The position numbers and the translations under genes are program-made. This document shows positions 8,775 through 16,800 of a DNA stretch of 64,000 nucleotides, one piece after another. Numbering within the stretch: position 1 is the stretch's first letter; the number at the start of each line of letters is the position of its first letter. Under the pieces are notes generated by a model. It was not told where the DNA came from, did no database searches, and was given only the letters and a program-made list of their open reading frames with translations. Location: the NCBI RefSeq assembly GCF_014274685.1, contig NZ_CP060393.1:1671501-1735500 (forward strand). The letters run 5' to 3'. The DNA comes from Edaphobacter sp. 4G125 (GTDB taxonomy: Bacteria; Acidobacteriota; Terriglobia; Terriglobales; Acidobacteriaceae).

Positions 8775-9722
8775 ATGAGAAGGATTGTCATTACCGGTCC
8801 CCCGCCAGTTCAGGTCTTGGATGTGACCGGTCCACTTGAGGTTTTCTCAAATGTTCAGGATTATCAAGTCGAGATCGTAGCCACGGATGGCTCGACTCAC
8901 CTCCAGACCAATCGAGGAATTAGTCTGGGAGGCGCAGTACCTCGTGACAGTATTTCCGGTTCTATTGATACGCTTGTTGTTGCTGGTGGCCTCGGCGCAG
9001 AGAGTGGCCAGTACGATGATGGGTATCTTCGCTGGATTTCGGACACGGCAGGCAGATCTCGACGTATAGCTTCGATCTGCACCGGTGCTTTCATCCTTGC
9101 GGCAGCAGGCCTCCTCGATGGCAAGCGGGCCGTGACACATTGGAATTTCTGCGATCGACTTGCGCGAGAGTTTCCTCAAGTGAACGTTCTGTCGAATCCC
9201 ATTTTTCTTCGCGATGGCCCGACCTATACCTCAGCCGGTATCACGGCCGGAATTGATCTTTCGCTCGCTTTAGTGGAGGAAGACCACGGACATCAAACCG
9301 CTCTCGCCGTAGCGAGGCAATTGGTCATGTTCCTTGTTCGCCCTGGAGGACAGGCCCAGTATAGCCACATGCTCTCTCGGCAGGCAACAATACACGAACC
9401 CCTTCGAGAGTTGCAAGTCTTCATGCTTGAGAATTTGCGTGCAGACCTCTCTGTCGAGGCTCTTGCCGACAGGATAGGAATGAGTCCACGGCACTTCTCA
9501 CGCGTTTGCCTGCGTGAGATGAAGATGAATCCAGGGCAGTTTGTTGATCGTCTGCGCGTGGAGGCTGCACAGCAGATGATTGATAGCTCTTCTATGGGGC
9601 TGAAGGAGATCGCTGATGCATGTGGCTTCGGCTCTGCGGATTCGATGCGCCGCACATTCCAGCGCGTGATAGGGATTACGGCTGGCGAGTATATGCAACG
9701 ATTTAAGCGGGTGGACTCCTAG
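8775..9722 (+). CDS. GlxA-family transcriptional regulator (DJ-1/PfpI plus AraC HTH)
   Basis: A 315-residue two-domain regulator. Residues 1-175 form a DJ-1/PfpI-like amidotransferase fold, with the nucleophile-elbow segment ICTGAFILAAAGLLDGKRA and THWNFCDRLA. Residues about 215-312 carry two AraC helix-turn-helix units (LSVEALADRIGMSPRHFSRV and LKEIADACGFGSADSMRRTF). In this family the first domain senses a small molecule and the second binds DNA, usually activating neighbouring genes. It starts 41 bp after the multicopper oxidase on the same strand, so it probably belongs to the HD-oxidase transcription unit and controls it. The effector is not known. Confidence 0.93.
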   Translation: MRRIVITGPPPVQVLDVTGPLEVFSNVQDYQVEIVATDGSTHLQTNRGISLGGAVPRDSISGSIDTLVVAGGLGAESGQYDDGYLRWISDTAGRSRRIASICTGAFILAAAGLLDGKRAVTHWNFCDRLAREFPQVNVLSNPIFLRDGPTYTSAGITAGIDLSLALVEEDHGHQTALAVARQLVMFLVRPGGQAQYSHMLSRQATIHEPLRELQVFMLENLRADLSVEALADRIGMSPRHFSRVCLREMKMNPGQFVDRLRVEAAQQMIDSSSMGLKEIADACGFGSADSMRRTFQRVIGITAGEYMQRFKRVDS

Positions 9723-10241
9723 TTTTTTCCCGATTTCCGAAAGTGTCGGAAAGACGTCGTTGATGCATTGACCTATTGAAACCTAAGGTGGTCTTGAAGC
9801 GAAAAGGCTTGCTCAGGAGATAGACGATGAATCGACGTTCGTTCTTGAAAATGACTTCTGTTGCCGCATGAGCAATCACAACCAGCAGAGAAACTGAATG
9901 AAGAGTTGTGCGCCGACCGATCGCTCGAGCCTGCGAATCTGAAGAGAAAGTGAAGGCTGCGTGATGCGTTCCTGAGCGGCAGCTTTGGTGAAGCTGCCAT
10001 ATTCGGTGACTGAGCAAAAATACTTGAGCTGTTGAAGGGTCATTTTTTCGTGAAAACCATCTGCATTTGTATGAGCGGGGCAAACGCTCTTTTTGAGAGA
10101 TCACTACAAATTTTGGGTAATCGCACTGCTTAACCGGTACAGGTGATCTCGCACAGTTCGAACTTCTTGCAAGAAGAACTCCGCAACAGTCTCAAATGTC
10201 GCGGAGTCAGTAGGTTTCAAGGCTTACAGGGAACGTTCGGG
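9723..10241. other. Intergenic stretch of 519 bp with a Tat-leader stub
   Basis: A perfect 7-bp hairpin (TTTCCGA/TCGGAAA, loop of 5) lies at 9734-9752 just after the GlxA stop codon, but it has no T-run on either strand, so I do not call it an intrinsic terminator. The Tat-leader stub at 9827-9871 is listed separately. The remaining frames on both strands look random. Confidence 0.4.
9827..9871 (+). pseudogene. Truncated Tat-signal leader, remnant of a lost exported protein
   Basis: A well-placed AGGAG (9815-9819) precedes an ATG that opens MNRRSFLKMTSVAA and then meets TGA. The twin-arginine pattern RRSFLK followed by a short Ala/Val stretch is the classic start of a Tat-exported oxidoreductase or sugar-related enzyme. 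Nothing recognisable follows in any frame before katA, so the body of the gene seems to be deleted or scrambled. A 14-residue functional product is unlikely. Confidence 0.5.
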
Positions 10242-11690
10242 TTACAGCTCACCGGCGTCAAATGCTTCAAGTGCTTTGACAACACCTTCTCCATAGGCTG
10301 GGTCAGCCTTGGCGCAGTTGCCAACATGACGCTCACGAACAACCTGCGATGCCGGCCCGAGAGCACGTGCAGTGTTTTCAAACAAACGTTGCTTTTCTTC
10401 GGGACTGAACATGCGAAACAAATTGCCCGGCTGCGAATAGTAGTCATCGTCGTCTTTGCGGAAATCGAACTTCTCCGCATCTCCATCGATAGCCAGCGGC
10501 GGTTCGGCAAATTCCGGTTGTTCCTGCCACACACCGTGACGATTGGGCTCGTAGCTGGGAATGCCGCCATAGTTGCCATCGACACGCATCGCACCATCGC
10601 GATGATAGGAGTGGAACGGGCACTTCGGAGCATTCACCGGAATCTGGTAGTAGTTCACACCGAGGCGATAACGCTGTGCGTCCGCGTAGGAGAAGAGACG
10701 CCCCTGCAGCATCTTGTCGGGTGAGAAGCCGATGCCTGGCACGGTATTGCTCGGTGCAAATCCAGCCTGCTCCACGTCCGAAAAATAATTTTCAGGATTG
10801 CGGTTCAGCTCCATCACGCCAACCTCAATCAGAGGATAGTCGGCATGAGGCCAGACCTTTGTCAGATCAAACGGATGAATATGGTAAGTGTTTGCATCCT
10901 CTTCATTCATGATCTGGATATACAGAGTCCAGCGAGGGAACTCCTTCCGTTCGATCGCCTCATAGAGATCGCGCAGGTTTGACTCACGATCTTTGCCAAC
11001 TAACGCTTCCGCTTCTTTGTCTGTAAGGCATTGGATACCTTGTTGCGTCTTGAAGGTGAATTTCACCCAGAAGCGCTTGTTCTCGGAATTGATGAAGCTG
11101 TACGTATGGCTGCCGAAGCCATGCATATGGCGGAAGGAGCGAGGAATGCCGCGATCACTCATGGTGATGGTGACCTGATGCAACGATTCAGGCAGGCTCG
11201 ACCACCAGTCCCAGTTGTTATCCGCGCTGCGCAAGCCGGTTCGTGGGTCACGCTTGACGGCGTGGTTGAGGTCGGGAAATTTCAGTGGATCGCGGATAAA
11301 GAAGACGGGGGTGTTGTTTCCAACCAGGTCCCAGTTTCCTTGTTCCGTATAGAACTTCATCGCGAAACCGCGGATATCACGTTCAGCATCCGCCGCTCCA
11401 CGCTCGCCCGCGACCGTGGAGAACCGCGCAAACATCGGAGTGACCTTGCCGATCTCAGAGAAGATCTTCGCCTTGGTGTACTTCGTGATGTCATGAGTAA
11501 CCGTGAAGCTTCCGAAAGCGCCAGCGCCCTTAGCGTGCATACGCCGTTCTGGAATCACTTCGCGGTCGAAGTGAGCCATCTTTTCGAGAAACCATAGGTT
11601 CTCAAGCAGAGCTGGACCACGTTTGCCTGCGGTCTTTATGTTCTGGTTGTCATCAACGGGAGCGCCGAACGCTGTTGTCAGTTTGCCCAT
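10242..11690 (-). CDS. katA: Heme catalase, small-subunit (clade 3-like)
   Basis: A 482-residue monofunctional catalase that converts hydrogen peroxide to water and oxygen. The distal His is in [12 protein letters not shown], the distal Asn in [13 protein letters not shown], and the proximal heme-ligand Tyr in [14 protein letters not shown]. The length and the absence of a C-terminal flavodoxin-like domain place it with the small-subunit enzymes, and it ends with the helical segment [18 protein letters not shown]. There is no signal peptide, so it is cytoplasmic. A purine-rich ribosome site (GAGAGGAAA) precedes the ATG. The 585 bp upstream contain no adjacent oxidative-stress regulator, but do include a strong hairpin and one TTTTCGGACATC copy. 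Confidence 0.96.
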   Translation of the reverse strand: MGKLTTAFGAPVDDNQNIKTAGKRGPALLENLWFLEKMAHFDREVIPERRMHAKGAGAFGSFTVTHDITKYTKAKIFSEIGKVTPMFARFSTVAGERGAADAERDIRGFAMKFYTEQGNWDLVGNNTPVFFIRDPLKFPDLNHAVKRDPRTGLRSADNNWDWWSSLPESLHQVTITMSDRGIPRSFRHMHGFGSHTYSFINSENKRFWVKFTFKTQQGIQCLTDKEAEALVGKDRESNLRDLYEAIERKEFPRWTLYIQIMNEEDANTYHIHPFDLTKVWPHADYPLIEVGVMELNRNPENYFSDVEQAGFAPSNTVPGIGFSPDKMLQGRLFSYADAQRYRLGVNYYQIPVNAPKCPFHSYHRDGAMRVDGNYGGIPSYEPNRHGVWQEQPEFAEPPLAIDGDAEKFDFRKDDDDYYSQPGNLFRMFSPEEKQRLFENTARALGPASQVVRERHVGNCAKADPAYGEGVVKALEAFDAGEL

Positions 11691-12275
11691 AATTTTCCTC
11701 TCTTTCGTAGTTGGTTAGTGGTGGTTGTCGGGCTGTGCGCTCACTTCAGGCACGCTCGGAAAGCCCCGAAACAATGAGCCCATTGAAGCGAAGTCGTTAT
11801 GCGAACGGCGTTCTTTGCCATCTCCATCTGAATCGTGCTGCCCATATCAGCAACTTAAGTCCAGGCCGACGAAACTGCCATGACACATATCCGTCGTTTT
11901 CGGACATCTTCGAGACATATCGCGTAGGTTCCAAGCGAGGCGAATCCTGCAAATGGGGAGCAGCACGTCTATCAGAGGTAGTGCAGGTGGGACTGCACTA
12001 CCTCCATCAGTTCACGTTCCTCCCATTAGATGGGGCCACGACAGATGTCCCAAATTGCCTGAATCTCGTCATGGTGCTGGGACTTCGAGTGCACTAGCGT
12101 AAGACCCGAAGGGAGTATCTACTGGACGACTGTAGATCGACAGGATCGGTGAAAGAGACTCAGAAGTCATCGAAGCCGTGCCAGCCTGGGCGTTAGTGAT
12201 CCAGGGCGGATTGAGAGGGCTTCGATCGGCCCAATCCATTCGACCTTCGACTATTGCTATCAGGGGGAGCTTAAC
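11691..12275. other. Intergenic stretch of 585 bp upstream of katA
   Basis: No gene is supported on either strand. It includes the katA promoter side (no clear boxes seen), a TTTTCGGACATC sequence at 11897-11908 identical to one upstream of the HD gene, and a 12-bp perfect hairpin at 11975-12004 listed separately. Confidence 0.4.
11975..12004. repeat. Perfect 12-bp inverted repeat (hairpin) in the katA upstream region
   Basis: The arms GAGGTAGTGCAG and CTGCACTACCTC are perfectly complementary and flank a 6-nt loop (GTGGGA). No T-run follows on either strand, so it is not a standard terminator. It could be an operator dyad, part of a small RNA, or the end of a lost mobile element. Confidence 0.6.
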
Positions 12276-12605
12276 TTGCTGACGAATCTGCTTATCATTC
12301 CAACTATTAAAGCCGCCGTGGAAGCTTTTCAATCTGCTGATAGGGGCGCATGGAAGCGTCTATTTACGTCGAAGGCTGATCTTTATGAAGACGGATCCCC
12401 GAGTGATCTTGAACGCTTCACGCGGGAAGCACTTGGGCATGACTACTTCTTATCGATTGACCGTGTTGCAAACAACGGTCTCTATATCGAGGGCGATTTC
12501 AATTCCGCCAAAAATGGTATTTCCCGGATCTACTTCAACTTTGAACTGAACGATTCAGGAAAGATTAAGCGCCTCGACATCGGTCGGGTTGAAAATACAG
12601 ATTAG
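12276..12605 (+). CDS. SnoaL-like / NTF2-fold protein
   Basis: A 109-residue single-domain protein with the cone-shaped alpha+beta NTF2 pattern: an N-terminal helix (IPTIKAAVEAFQSADRGAWKRLFTS), a short acidic loop with DLYEDGSPSDLERFTREALG, then three strands ending SGKIKRLDIGRVENTD. Relatives include small hydrolases, isomerases and ligand-binding proteins, and no active-site set can be read here. The start is a TTG about 6 nt after GGGAG. It is followed 56 bp later by a second small unknown gene on the same strand. Function is not assigned. Confidence 0.65.
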   Translation: MLTNLLIIPTIKAAVEAFQSADRGAWKRLFTSKADLYEDGSPSDLERFTREALGHDYFLSIDRVANNGLYIEGDFNSAKNGISRIYFNFELNDSGKIKRLDIGRVENTD

Positions 12606-12661
12606 ATACGCAATTTCACTTCGTCCCAGATTGTCTCTTCGACACTTTCAAACCGAATTAA

Positions 12662-12985
12662 ATGAATAACTCTCAGAAGGAGATTTATTTGCCAGATTCA
12701 CAAGTGTTCCGATTACTCTCGAGCGCCCTTCGCCAGATATTCCGTTTTGACTGGGCGGCATGGAAGAACCTAACGGGCGAAGAGCAACGCAAGGTAGAAG
12801 AAGAGTCAATCGATCTCTTTGAACGATGGGAGAAGGGAACTGGAGAGCTGCTGCCGCGTATTCAATCCGCTCTGCTTTCAATTATCGGACACGAGAGCAA
12901 TGTTCTGCTTCTTTACTTTCGAGAGACGTTTGACGAACTGAATCGTCTTGAACTTGAGCTAGCACACTCAGTTTCAAGTTTCTGA
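12662..12985 (+). CDS. Small protein of unknown function, helical and acidic
   Basis: A 107-residue protein I do not recognise. It looks wholly alpha-helical, with two Trp-containing segments (RFDWAAWKNLTGEEQRKVEE and FERWEKGTGELLPRIQSALL) and an amphipathic C-terminus (FDELNRLELELAHSVSSF). There is no signal peptide or membrane segment. The ATG at 12662 has no ribosome site, whereas a TTG at 12689 follows AAGGAG by 6 nt, so translation may start there and give 98 residues. It is co-directional with the SnoaL-like gene just upstream and may be co-transcribed. Codon use looks like that of the neighbours, which favours a real gene. Confidence 0.5.
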   Translation: MNNSQKEIYLPDSQVFRLLSSALRQIFRFDWAAWKNLTGEEQRKVEEESIDLFERWEKGTGELLPRIQSALLSIIGHESNVLLLYFRETFDELNRLELELAHSVSSF

Positions 12986-13228
12986 TTCTTCAGCACTCCT
13001 ACCTCTCCGTCACCGCAATGGGTCTCTATGAGACCTCGCGTCATTAGGGTAAAGCATTGTTCGACCTCGTTCTAAGCAAGCCCTTTTTATGAAGAAGCCT
13101 GAGTTCCTCAAGAGCATTTTCAGAAACCGTCAGCAAAAGGGCTATACGCTCTACAGAATGAGCGGTTCCTTATTGCTGATCAATTATTGCAGTCTATTAG
13201 AGGCGCACCGGAAATAGCGCAACCAAAA

Positions 13229-14119
13229 TCATTTAGAAGTAATCATGGTGCTTTCGAACCACTTTACGAAGGCTCGGGCTTTTGTGCTTGTCAGTTTTCC
13301 CGAAGGATAGATTACCCAGAGTTCCATCGGTGGAAGACTCCATTCTTTGAGAATGGGAATCACTGCACCAGACATAAGTTCAGGAGCAAACATCCAGTGC
13401 GACGTGATGGCAAACCCCTGTCCGGATAGAACGGCTTCACGTATACCTTCAGCCGCGCTCAAGGTAAGGCGGGCACGAAGCTGTACTGAAGTCTCCGAGG
13501 TTCCACGCCGAAAGATCCATTCCTGACCTCCCGAGCTTTGACCATAGATAATACCGTCATGTTCAAGTAAGTCTACTGGATTGGTAGGAACACCTTTTCT
13601 TGCCAGATACGCCGGGTTTGCGACGACATATCGTTTCGCTTGAGTAAGTTTTCTAGCTCGCAATGAAGAATCGGTAAGTGTGCCAAGCCGTATAGCTACG
13701 TCAATATTCTCAGCGACAAGATCAATAGTGCGGTCATCCATCACGAGTTCAAGTCGAAGCTTAGGATGTGCATCAAGAAACGCTCCAAGTTTTGGAACAA
13801 GATGCAGTCGTGCGAAGGTGACTGGCGAGCATATGCGGAGACGACCTTCGAGCCCTGAAGCCACCCCTTGCGCTGCCACATCAGCTTCGTTCGCCTCCGC
13901 AATGGTGCGTACGGCACGTTCATAAAAAGCGATCCCCGCTTCTGTAGGCGATAGCCGTCGGGTGGAGCGGATAAGCAAACGCACGCCGAGCCTATCTTCC
14001 AATGCTGCAATGGTTTTCGAAATTGTCGGCTGACCGATCCTGAGATAACGTGCCGCTGTGGAAAACGACCCCGTCTCCACGACCCTTACAAACGTCTCCA
14101 TCTCACGTAATCGATCCAT
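13229..14119 (-). CDS. LysR-type transcriptional regulator
   Basis: A 296-residue regulator. The N-terminal winged helix-turn-helix begins MDRLREMETFVRVVETGSFS and continues AARYLRIGQPTISKTIAALE, the usual LysR layout at residues 1-60. The rest is a periplasmic-binding-like effector domain (from about residue 90, GRLRICSPVTFARLHLVPKL), in the subgroup that commonly acts on small oxidoreductase genes. It is divergent from an SDR gene with 103 bp between the starts, and that spacer carries a T-N11-A dyad next to its start. It likely represses itself and activates or represses the SDR gene; the inducer is unknown. Confidence 0.94.
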   Translation of the reverse strand: MDRLREMETFVRVVETGSFSTAARYLRIGQPTISKTIAALEDRLGVRLLIRSTRRLSPTEAGIAFYERAVRTIAEANEADVAAQGVASGLEGRLRICSPVTFARLHLVPKLGAFLDAHPKLRLELVMDDRTIDLVAENIDVAIRLGTLTDSSLRARKLTQAKRYVVANPAYLARKGVPTNPVDLLEHDGIIYGQSSGGQEWIFRRGTSETSVQLRARLTLSAAEGIREAVLSGQGFAITSHWMFAPELMSGAVIPILKEWSLPPMELWVIYPSGKLTSTKARAFVKWFESTMITSK

Positions 14120-14122
14120 ACT

Positions 14123-14139
14123 TATTCCGAATGAGAATA
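14123..14139. promoter_or_regulatory. Candidate LysR box in the LysR/SDR divergent spacer
   Basis: The inverted repeat TATTC-N7-GAATA (17 bp) matches the LysR consensus T-N11-A with a short dyad. It sits 4 bp upstream of the LysR start, as expected for an autoregulatory recognition site shared with the divergent SDR gene. Confidence 0.5.
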
Positions 14140-14222
14140 GATGTTATCACCAATTATCGCCTACTCCATCCGAATCGAAATCGATACGCTCATATCCATT
14201 AAGACAGACAGGAGATGGAGCG

Positions 14223-14975
14223 ATGGAAAACAAATTTGCAGGTAAGGTCGCGGTTGTTACGGGTGGGTCAACGGGTATGGGATTAGCAACGGCCAAACGT
14301 TTTGTCGAAGAAGGTATAGATCACGTATTTATTACTGGCCGCCGCAGAGAGGCATTGGACGCAGCGGTAGCCGAAATTGGTAAGAACGTAACTGCGGTAG
14401 AAGGTGATGTTGCGAATCTAGCAGATCTCGACCGGCTCTATGATGTTGTCCGGAAACAGAACCGTAAGATCGATGTGCTCTTTGCGAATGCCGGAGTTTC
14501 GCAGCCGAAGCCGATTGCAGAGGTCGATGAGAAGTTCTTCGATCTTCACTTTGATGCTAATGTGAAGGGACTTTACTTCACCGTGCAGAAGGCATTGCCT
14601 CTGCTGAATGATGGTGCTTCAGTCCTCCTCAATGGTTCAATCGCTACCACTAAGGGATTTCCCGGTATCAGTATCTACAGCGCAACCAAAGCTGCGGTGC
14701 GCTCTTTCGCTCGCACGCTGGCGAACGAATTGGGCAATCGTCGCATCCGCGTGAATACGCTTAGTCCTGGTCATATCGACACTCCATTACTAGAGCAGTG
14801 GCAGCAAGGGAATGCTCTGACGAAGCTGAAGGAAGAATTTGCGAAGAATGTTCCGTTGGGACGTATGGGCACCCCTGATGAGATTGCCAAGGCTGCTTCT
14901 TTCCTGGCATCCGATGAGTCCAGCTACATCAATGGTGTAGAGCTCTTTGTAGACGGCGGCGTCGCGCAGATCTGA
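14223..14975 (+). CDS. Short-chain dehydrogenase/reductase (classical SDR)
   Basis: A 250-residue NAD(P)-dependent oxidoreductase. The start at 14223 has GGAG 8 nt upstream; longer in-frame extensions overlap the LysR promoter and are rejected. The Rossmann glycine motif is VTGGSTGMGLATA, the NAG motif is LFANAGVS, the catalytic Ser is in LLNGSIATT, and the YxxxK pair is in ISIYSATKAA. The C-terminus ends with the usual INGVELFVDGGVAQI. The cofactor loop has GRRREALD after the second strand, which favours NADP(H). The substrate is unknown. It is divergent from the LysR gene and is followed by a decayed peroxiredoxin-like gene, which may once have been part of the same operon. Confidence 0.94.
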   Translation: MENKFAGKVAVVTGGSTGMGLATAKRFVEEGIDHVFITGRRREALDAAVAEIGKNVTAVEGDVANLADLDRLYDVVRKQNRKIDVLFANAGVSQPKPIAEVDEKFFDLHFDANVKGLYFTVQKALPLLNDGASVLLNGSIATTKGFPGISIYSATKAAVRSFARTLANELGNRRIRVNTLSPGHIDTPLLEQWQQGNALTKLKEEFAKNVPLGRMGTPDEIAKAASFLASDESSYINGVELFVDGGVAQI

Positions 14976-15001
14976 CACAAACATCGAATGGAGAATCAGC
15001 G

Positions 15002-15119
15002 ATGATACTCAGCCCAATTTGATGTCTTCCGTTCTGAGTTCATGGCCAAGGTTCCACCAGAGATTCGTGAAGCTATGGCCAGCGCCGACATGAATGGTCC
15101 TCGCCAAATACATATGTGA
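15002..15119 (+). pseudogene. N-terminal remnant of a peroxiredoxin-like (AhpC/TSA-type) protein
   Basis: The ATG at 15002 has GGAG 6 nt upstream, but a two-base loss after four codons moves the reading frame. From 15018 the restored frame gives FDVFRSEFMAKVPPEIREAM and then ASADMNGPRQ before TGA at 15117. The phrase AKVPPEIREAM is typical of the N-terminal helix of AhpC/TSA-like thioredoxin-fold proteins that begin 'FxAFRxEFxAKVPPEI'. The catalytic Cys region and everything after it are missing. Family assignment is from memory of the helix pattern, so moderate. Confidence 0.5.
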
Positions 15120-15359
15120 ATCTTCGAAAAGGGATGGTGCAGGAAGGGGAAACTTGACTCCTACCACATTTTTGCGAGCATGAAATGAGATGCGGCGAAC
15201 TGTCCTCCTCTGTGAATGGTTAGCTAGGCTAACTTTTCGCCGCTTTTGATTGCTGGCAGTTGTATCTTTGTTATTTCCTTGGTGTTGAACCCTCCCGCTC
15301 CTTGTTGGCAATAGCCTGTTCTTTACGCTGCTTTTCTGTTCAGTCTTCCACTTTTCATT

Positions 15360-16790
15360 CTAGGGAGTTGTGGTTCCGTTCCATCCACCGCCAAGCGTCT
15401 TTATCAAAACAACGGATGCGACCATTCGTTCGCCCGCGATCTGTGCGGCTGTTCGTTCATTAGCGAGTACAGTCTGCTCTGCAAATACCACATCAAGGTA
15501 ACTCACGAGCCCGCCTTTATAGCGTGAAATTGCGATATCCTGCGCTTCTTTTGCTTCGAGCACAGCCCTGCCTTGAGACTGTGATTGTTGTTCAAGAAAA
15601 TGCAAAGCAGAGAGTTGATCTTCTGTCTCCTGATATGAGACAAGAACCGCCTTCTCATACTGAGCTAGGGATTGCCTGTATGCAGCCCGCGCCTGCTCCA
15701 CACCAGCCTTCAGGCGGCCTCCTGTGAAGATAGGTGCAGCGGCGGACACACCCAGGGAGGCGATCGTGTTCTGCAAGTTCACCAGGCTGGTAGCATTGCT
15801 ACTTTCGTAACCCGTCAGGGCAGAAAGAGAGAGTTGGGGGAAGTATGCGGCCTTTGCCACCCCAATTTGAGCAGTTGCGGCGGCAACGTTTCGGTCAGCT
15901 TCAACAATATCTGGACGGCGTTCCAACAAATCCCCGGGCAATCCAATCGGAATTTGGGGTGGCACAGCATTATTCGGAGATCTGGGAACAGAAAAACCCT
16001 CCACCGTGCGTCCGAGCAATACGGCCAATCCATGTTCGAGCTGTGCGCGTTGAATCTCAAGAGCTTGCTCCTGTGAGATAGTCTGGTCGAGAAGTGTCTG
16101 TGCCTGCTTTACCTCAAGCTCGCTGCCTAGGCCATGTTGAAACAGGTTCGTTGTCAGCCCAACGCTCTGCTTCAGCGTGTCAATCGTGCTGTCAAGAATT
16201 GAGAGCTCCTTGTCGGTCTCGCGCAGGTTGTAGTAGCTCACGGCGACATTCGCCTCGACCGAGAGGGTAACGAATCGGAGATCGGCTTCAGTGGCTTCTT
16301 GTGTTGAACGGGAGGATTCGATCGATCGTCGTACGCGTCCCCATGCATCGATCTCGTAACTTGCGAAGAGAGGCAGCTGAATATCGTTGTACGTCGCAGC
16401 CCGGCCGGCGGTGTTCCCATTATTCGGACGATTTCTTGCCTCACGCGTTCTAGCAGCAGATATATCTGCTCCGACTATAGGAAGAAGTTGGGAGCGCGTT
16501 GCTTTGGTAATAGCCGCTGCTTGATCAACATGGGCTACGGCGATTTTGATATCCCGGTTTGCGGCATCTGCTTGTGATTCCAGATCATTCAAGACAGGAT
16601 CGTGGAAGACCTTCCACCAGTCTTCGTTTGCGATTGGGTTCTGGCCACTGCTATTCGGGCCGATTGGAGGCGCGCCCGTAAACGCTGGTGGAATCGGAAC
16701 GGATGGCTTCTTATAGTTGGGTCCCACCATGCATCCAGTCAGGAGAACGCAAAGAAGGAAAACAGCAAAATTGCGATGAATGGCGTTCAT
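15360..16790 (-). CDS. RND efflux outer-membrane lipoprotein (NodT/OprM type)
   Basis: A 476-residue outer-membrane channel subunit. The lipobox LLTGC at residues 16-20 and the following MVGPNYKKPSVPIP are typical of NodT-type factors. Two TolC-type helical repeats follow, each with Ala/Gln-rich coiled-coil segments (FVTLSVEANVAVSYYNLRET and AQYEKAVLVSYQETEDQLSAL) and the beta-barrel entry VGADISAARTRE. It trimerises to form the exit duct for the RND pump encoded upstream. It is the last gene of the operon, 10 bp after the adaptor stop. No hairpin is visible downstream of it. Confidence 0.95.
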   Translation of the reverse strand: MNAIHRNFAVFLLCVLLTGCMVGPNYKKPSVPIPPAFTGAPPIGPNSSGQNPIANEDWWKVFHDPVLNDLESQADAANRDIKIAVAHVDQAAAITKATRSQLLPIVGADISAARTREARNRPNNGNTAGRAATYNDIQLPLFASYEIDAWGRVRRSIESSRSTQEATEADLRFVTLSVEANVAVSYYNLRETDKELSILDSTIDTLKQSVGLTTNLFQHGLGSELEVKQAQTLLDQTISQEQALEIQRAQLEHGLAVLLGRTVEGFSVPRSPNNAVPPQIPIGLPGDLLERRPDIVEADRNVAAATAQIGVAKAAYFPQLSLSALTGYESSNATSLVNLQNTIASLGVSAAAPIFTGGRLKAGVEQARAAYRQSLAQYEKAVLVSYQETEDQLSALHFLEQQSQSQGRAVLEAKEAQDIAISRYKGGLVSYLDVVFAEQTVLANERTAAQIAGERMVASVVLIKTLGGGWNGTTTP

Positions 16791-16800
16791 CGTGGCATCC

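Noticed and set aside
9734-9752. 7-bp perfect hairpin after the GlxA-like gene as a terminator
   Set aside because: No T-run follows on either strand and the stem is only moderately GC-rich.
13089-13217. Short plus-strand frame starting MKKPEFLKSIFRNRQQKGYT
   Set aside because: About 42 codons with no ribosome site and no recognisable family; it overlaps nothing, but the evidence is too thin to call a gene.
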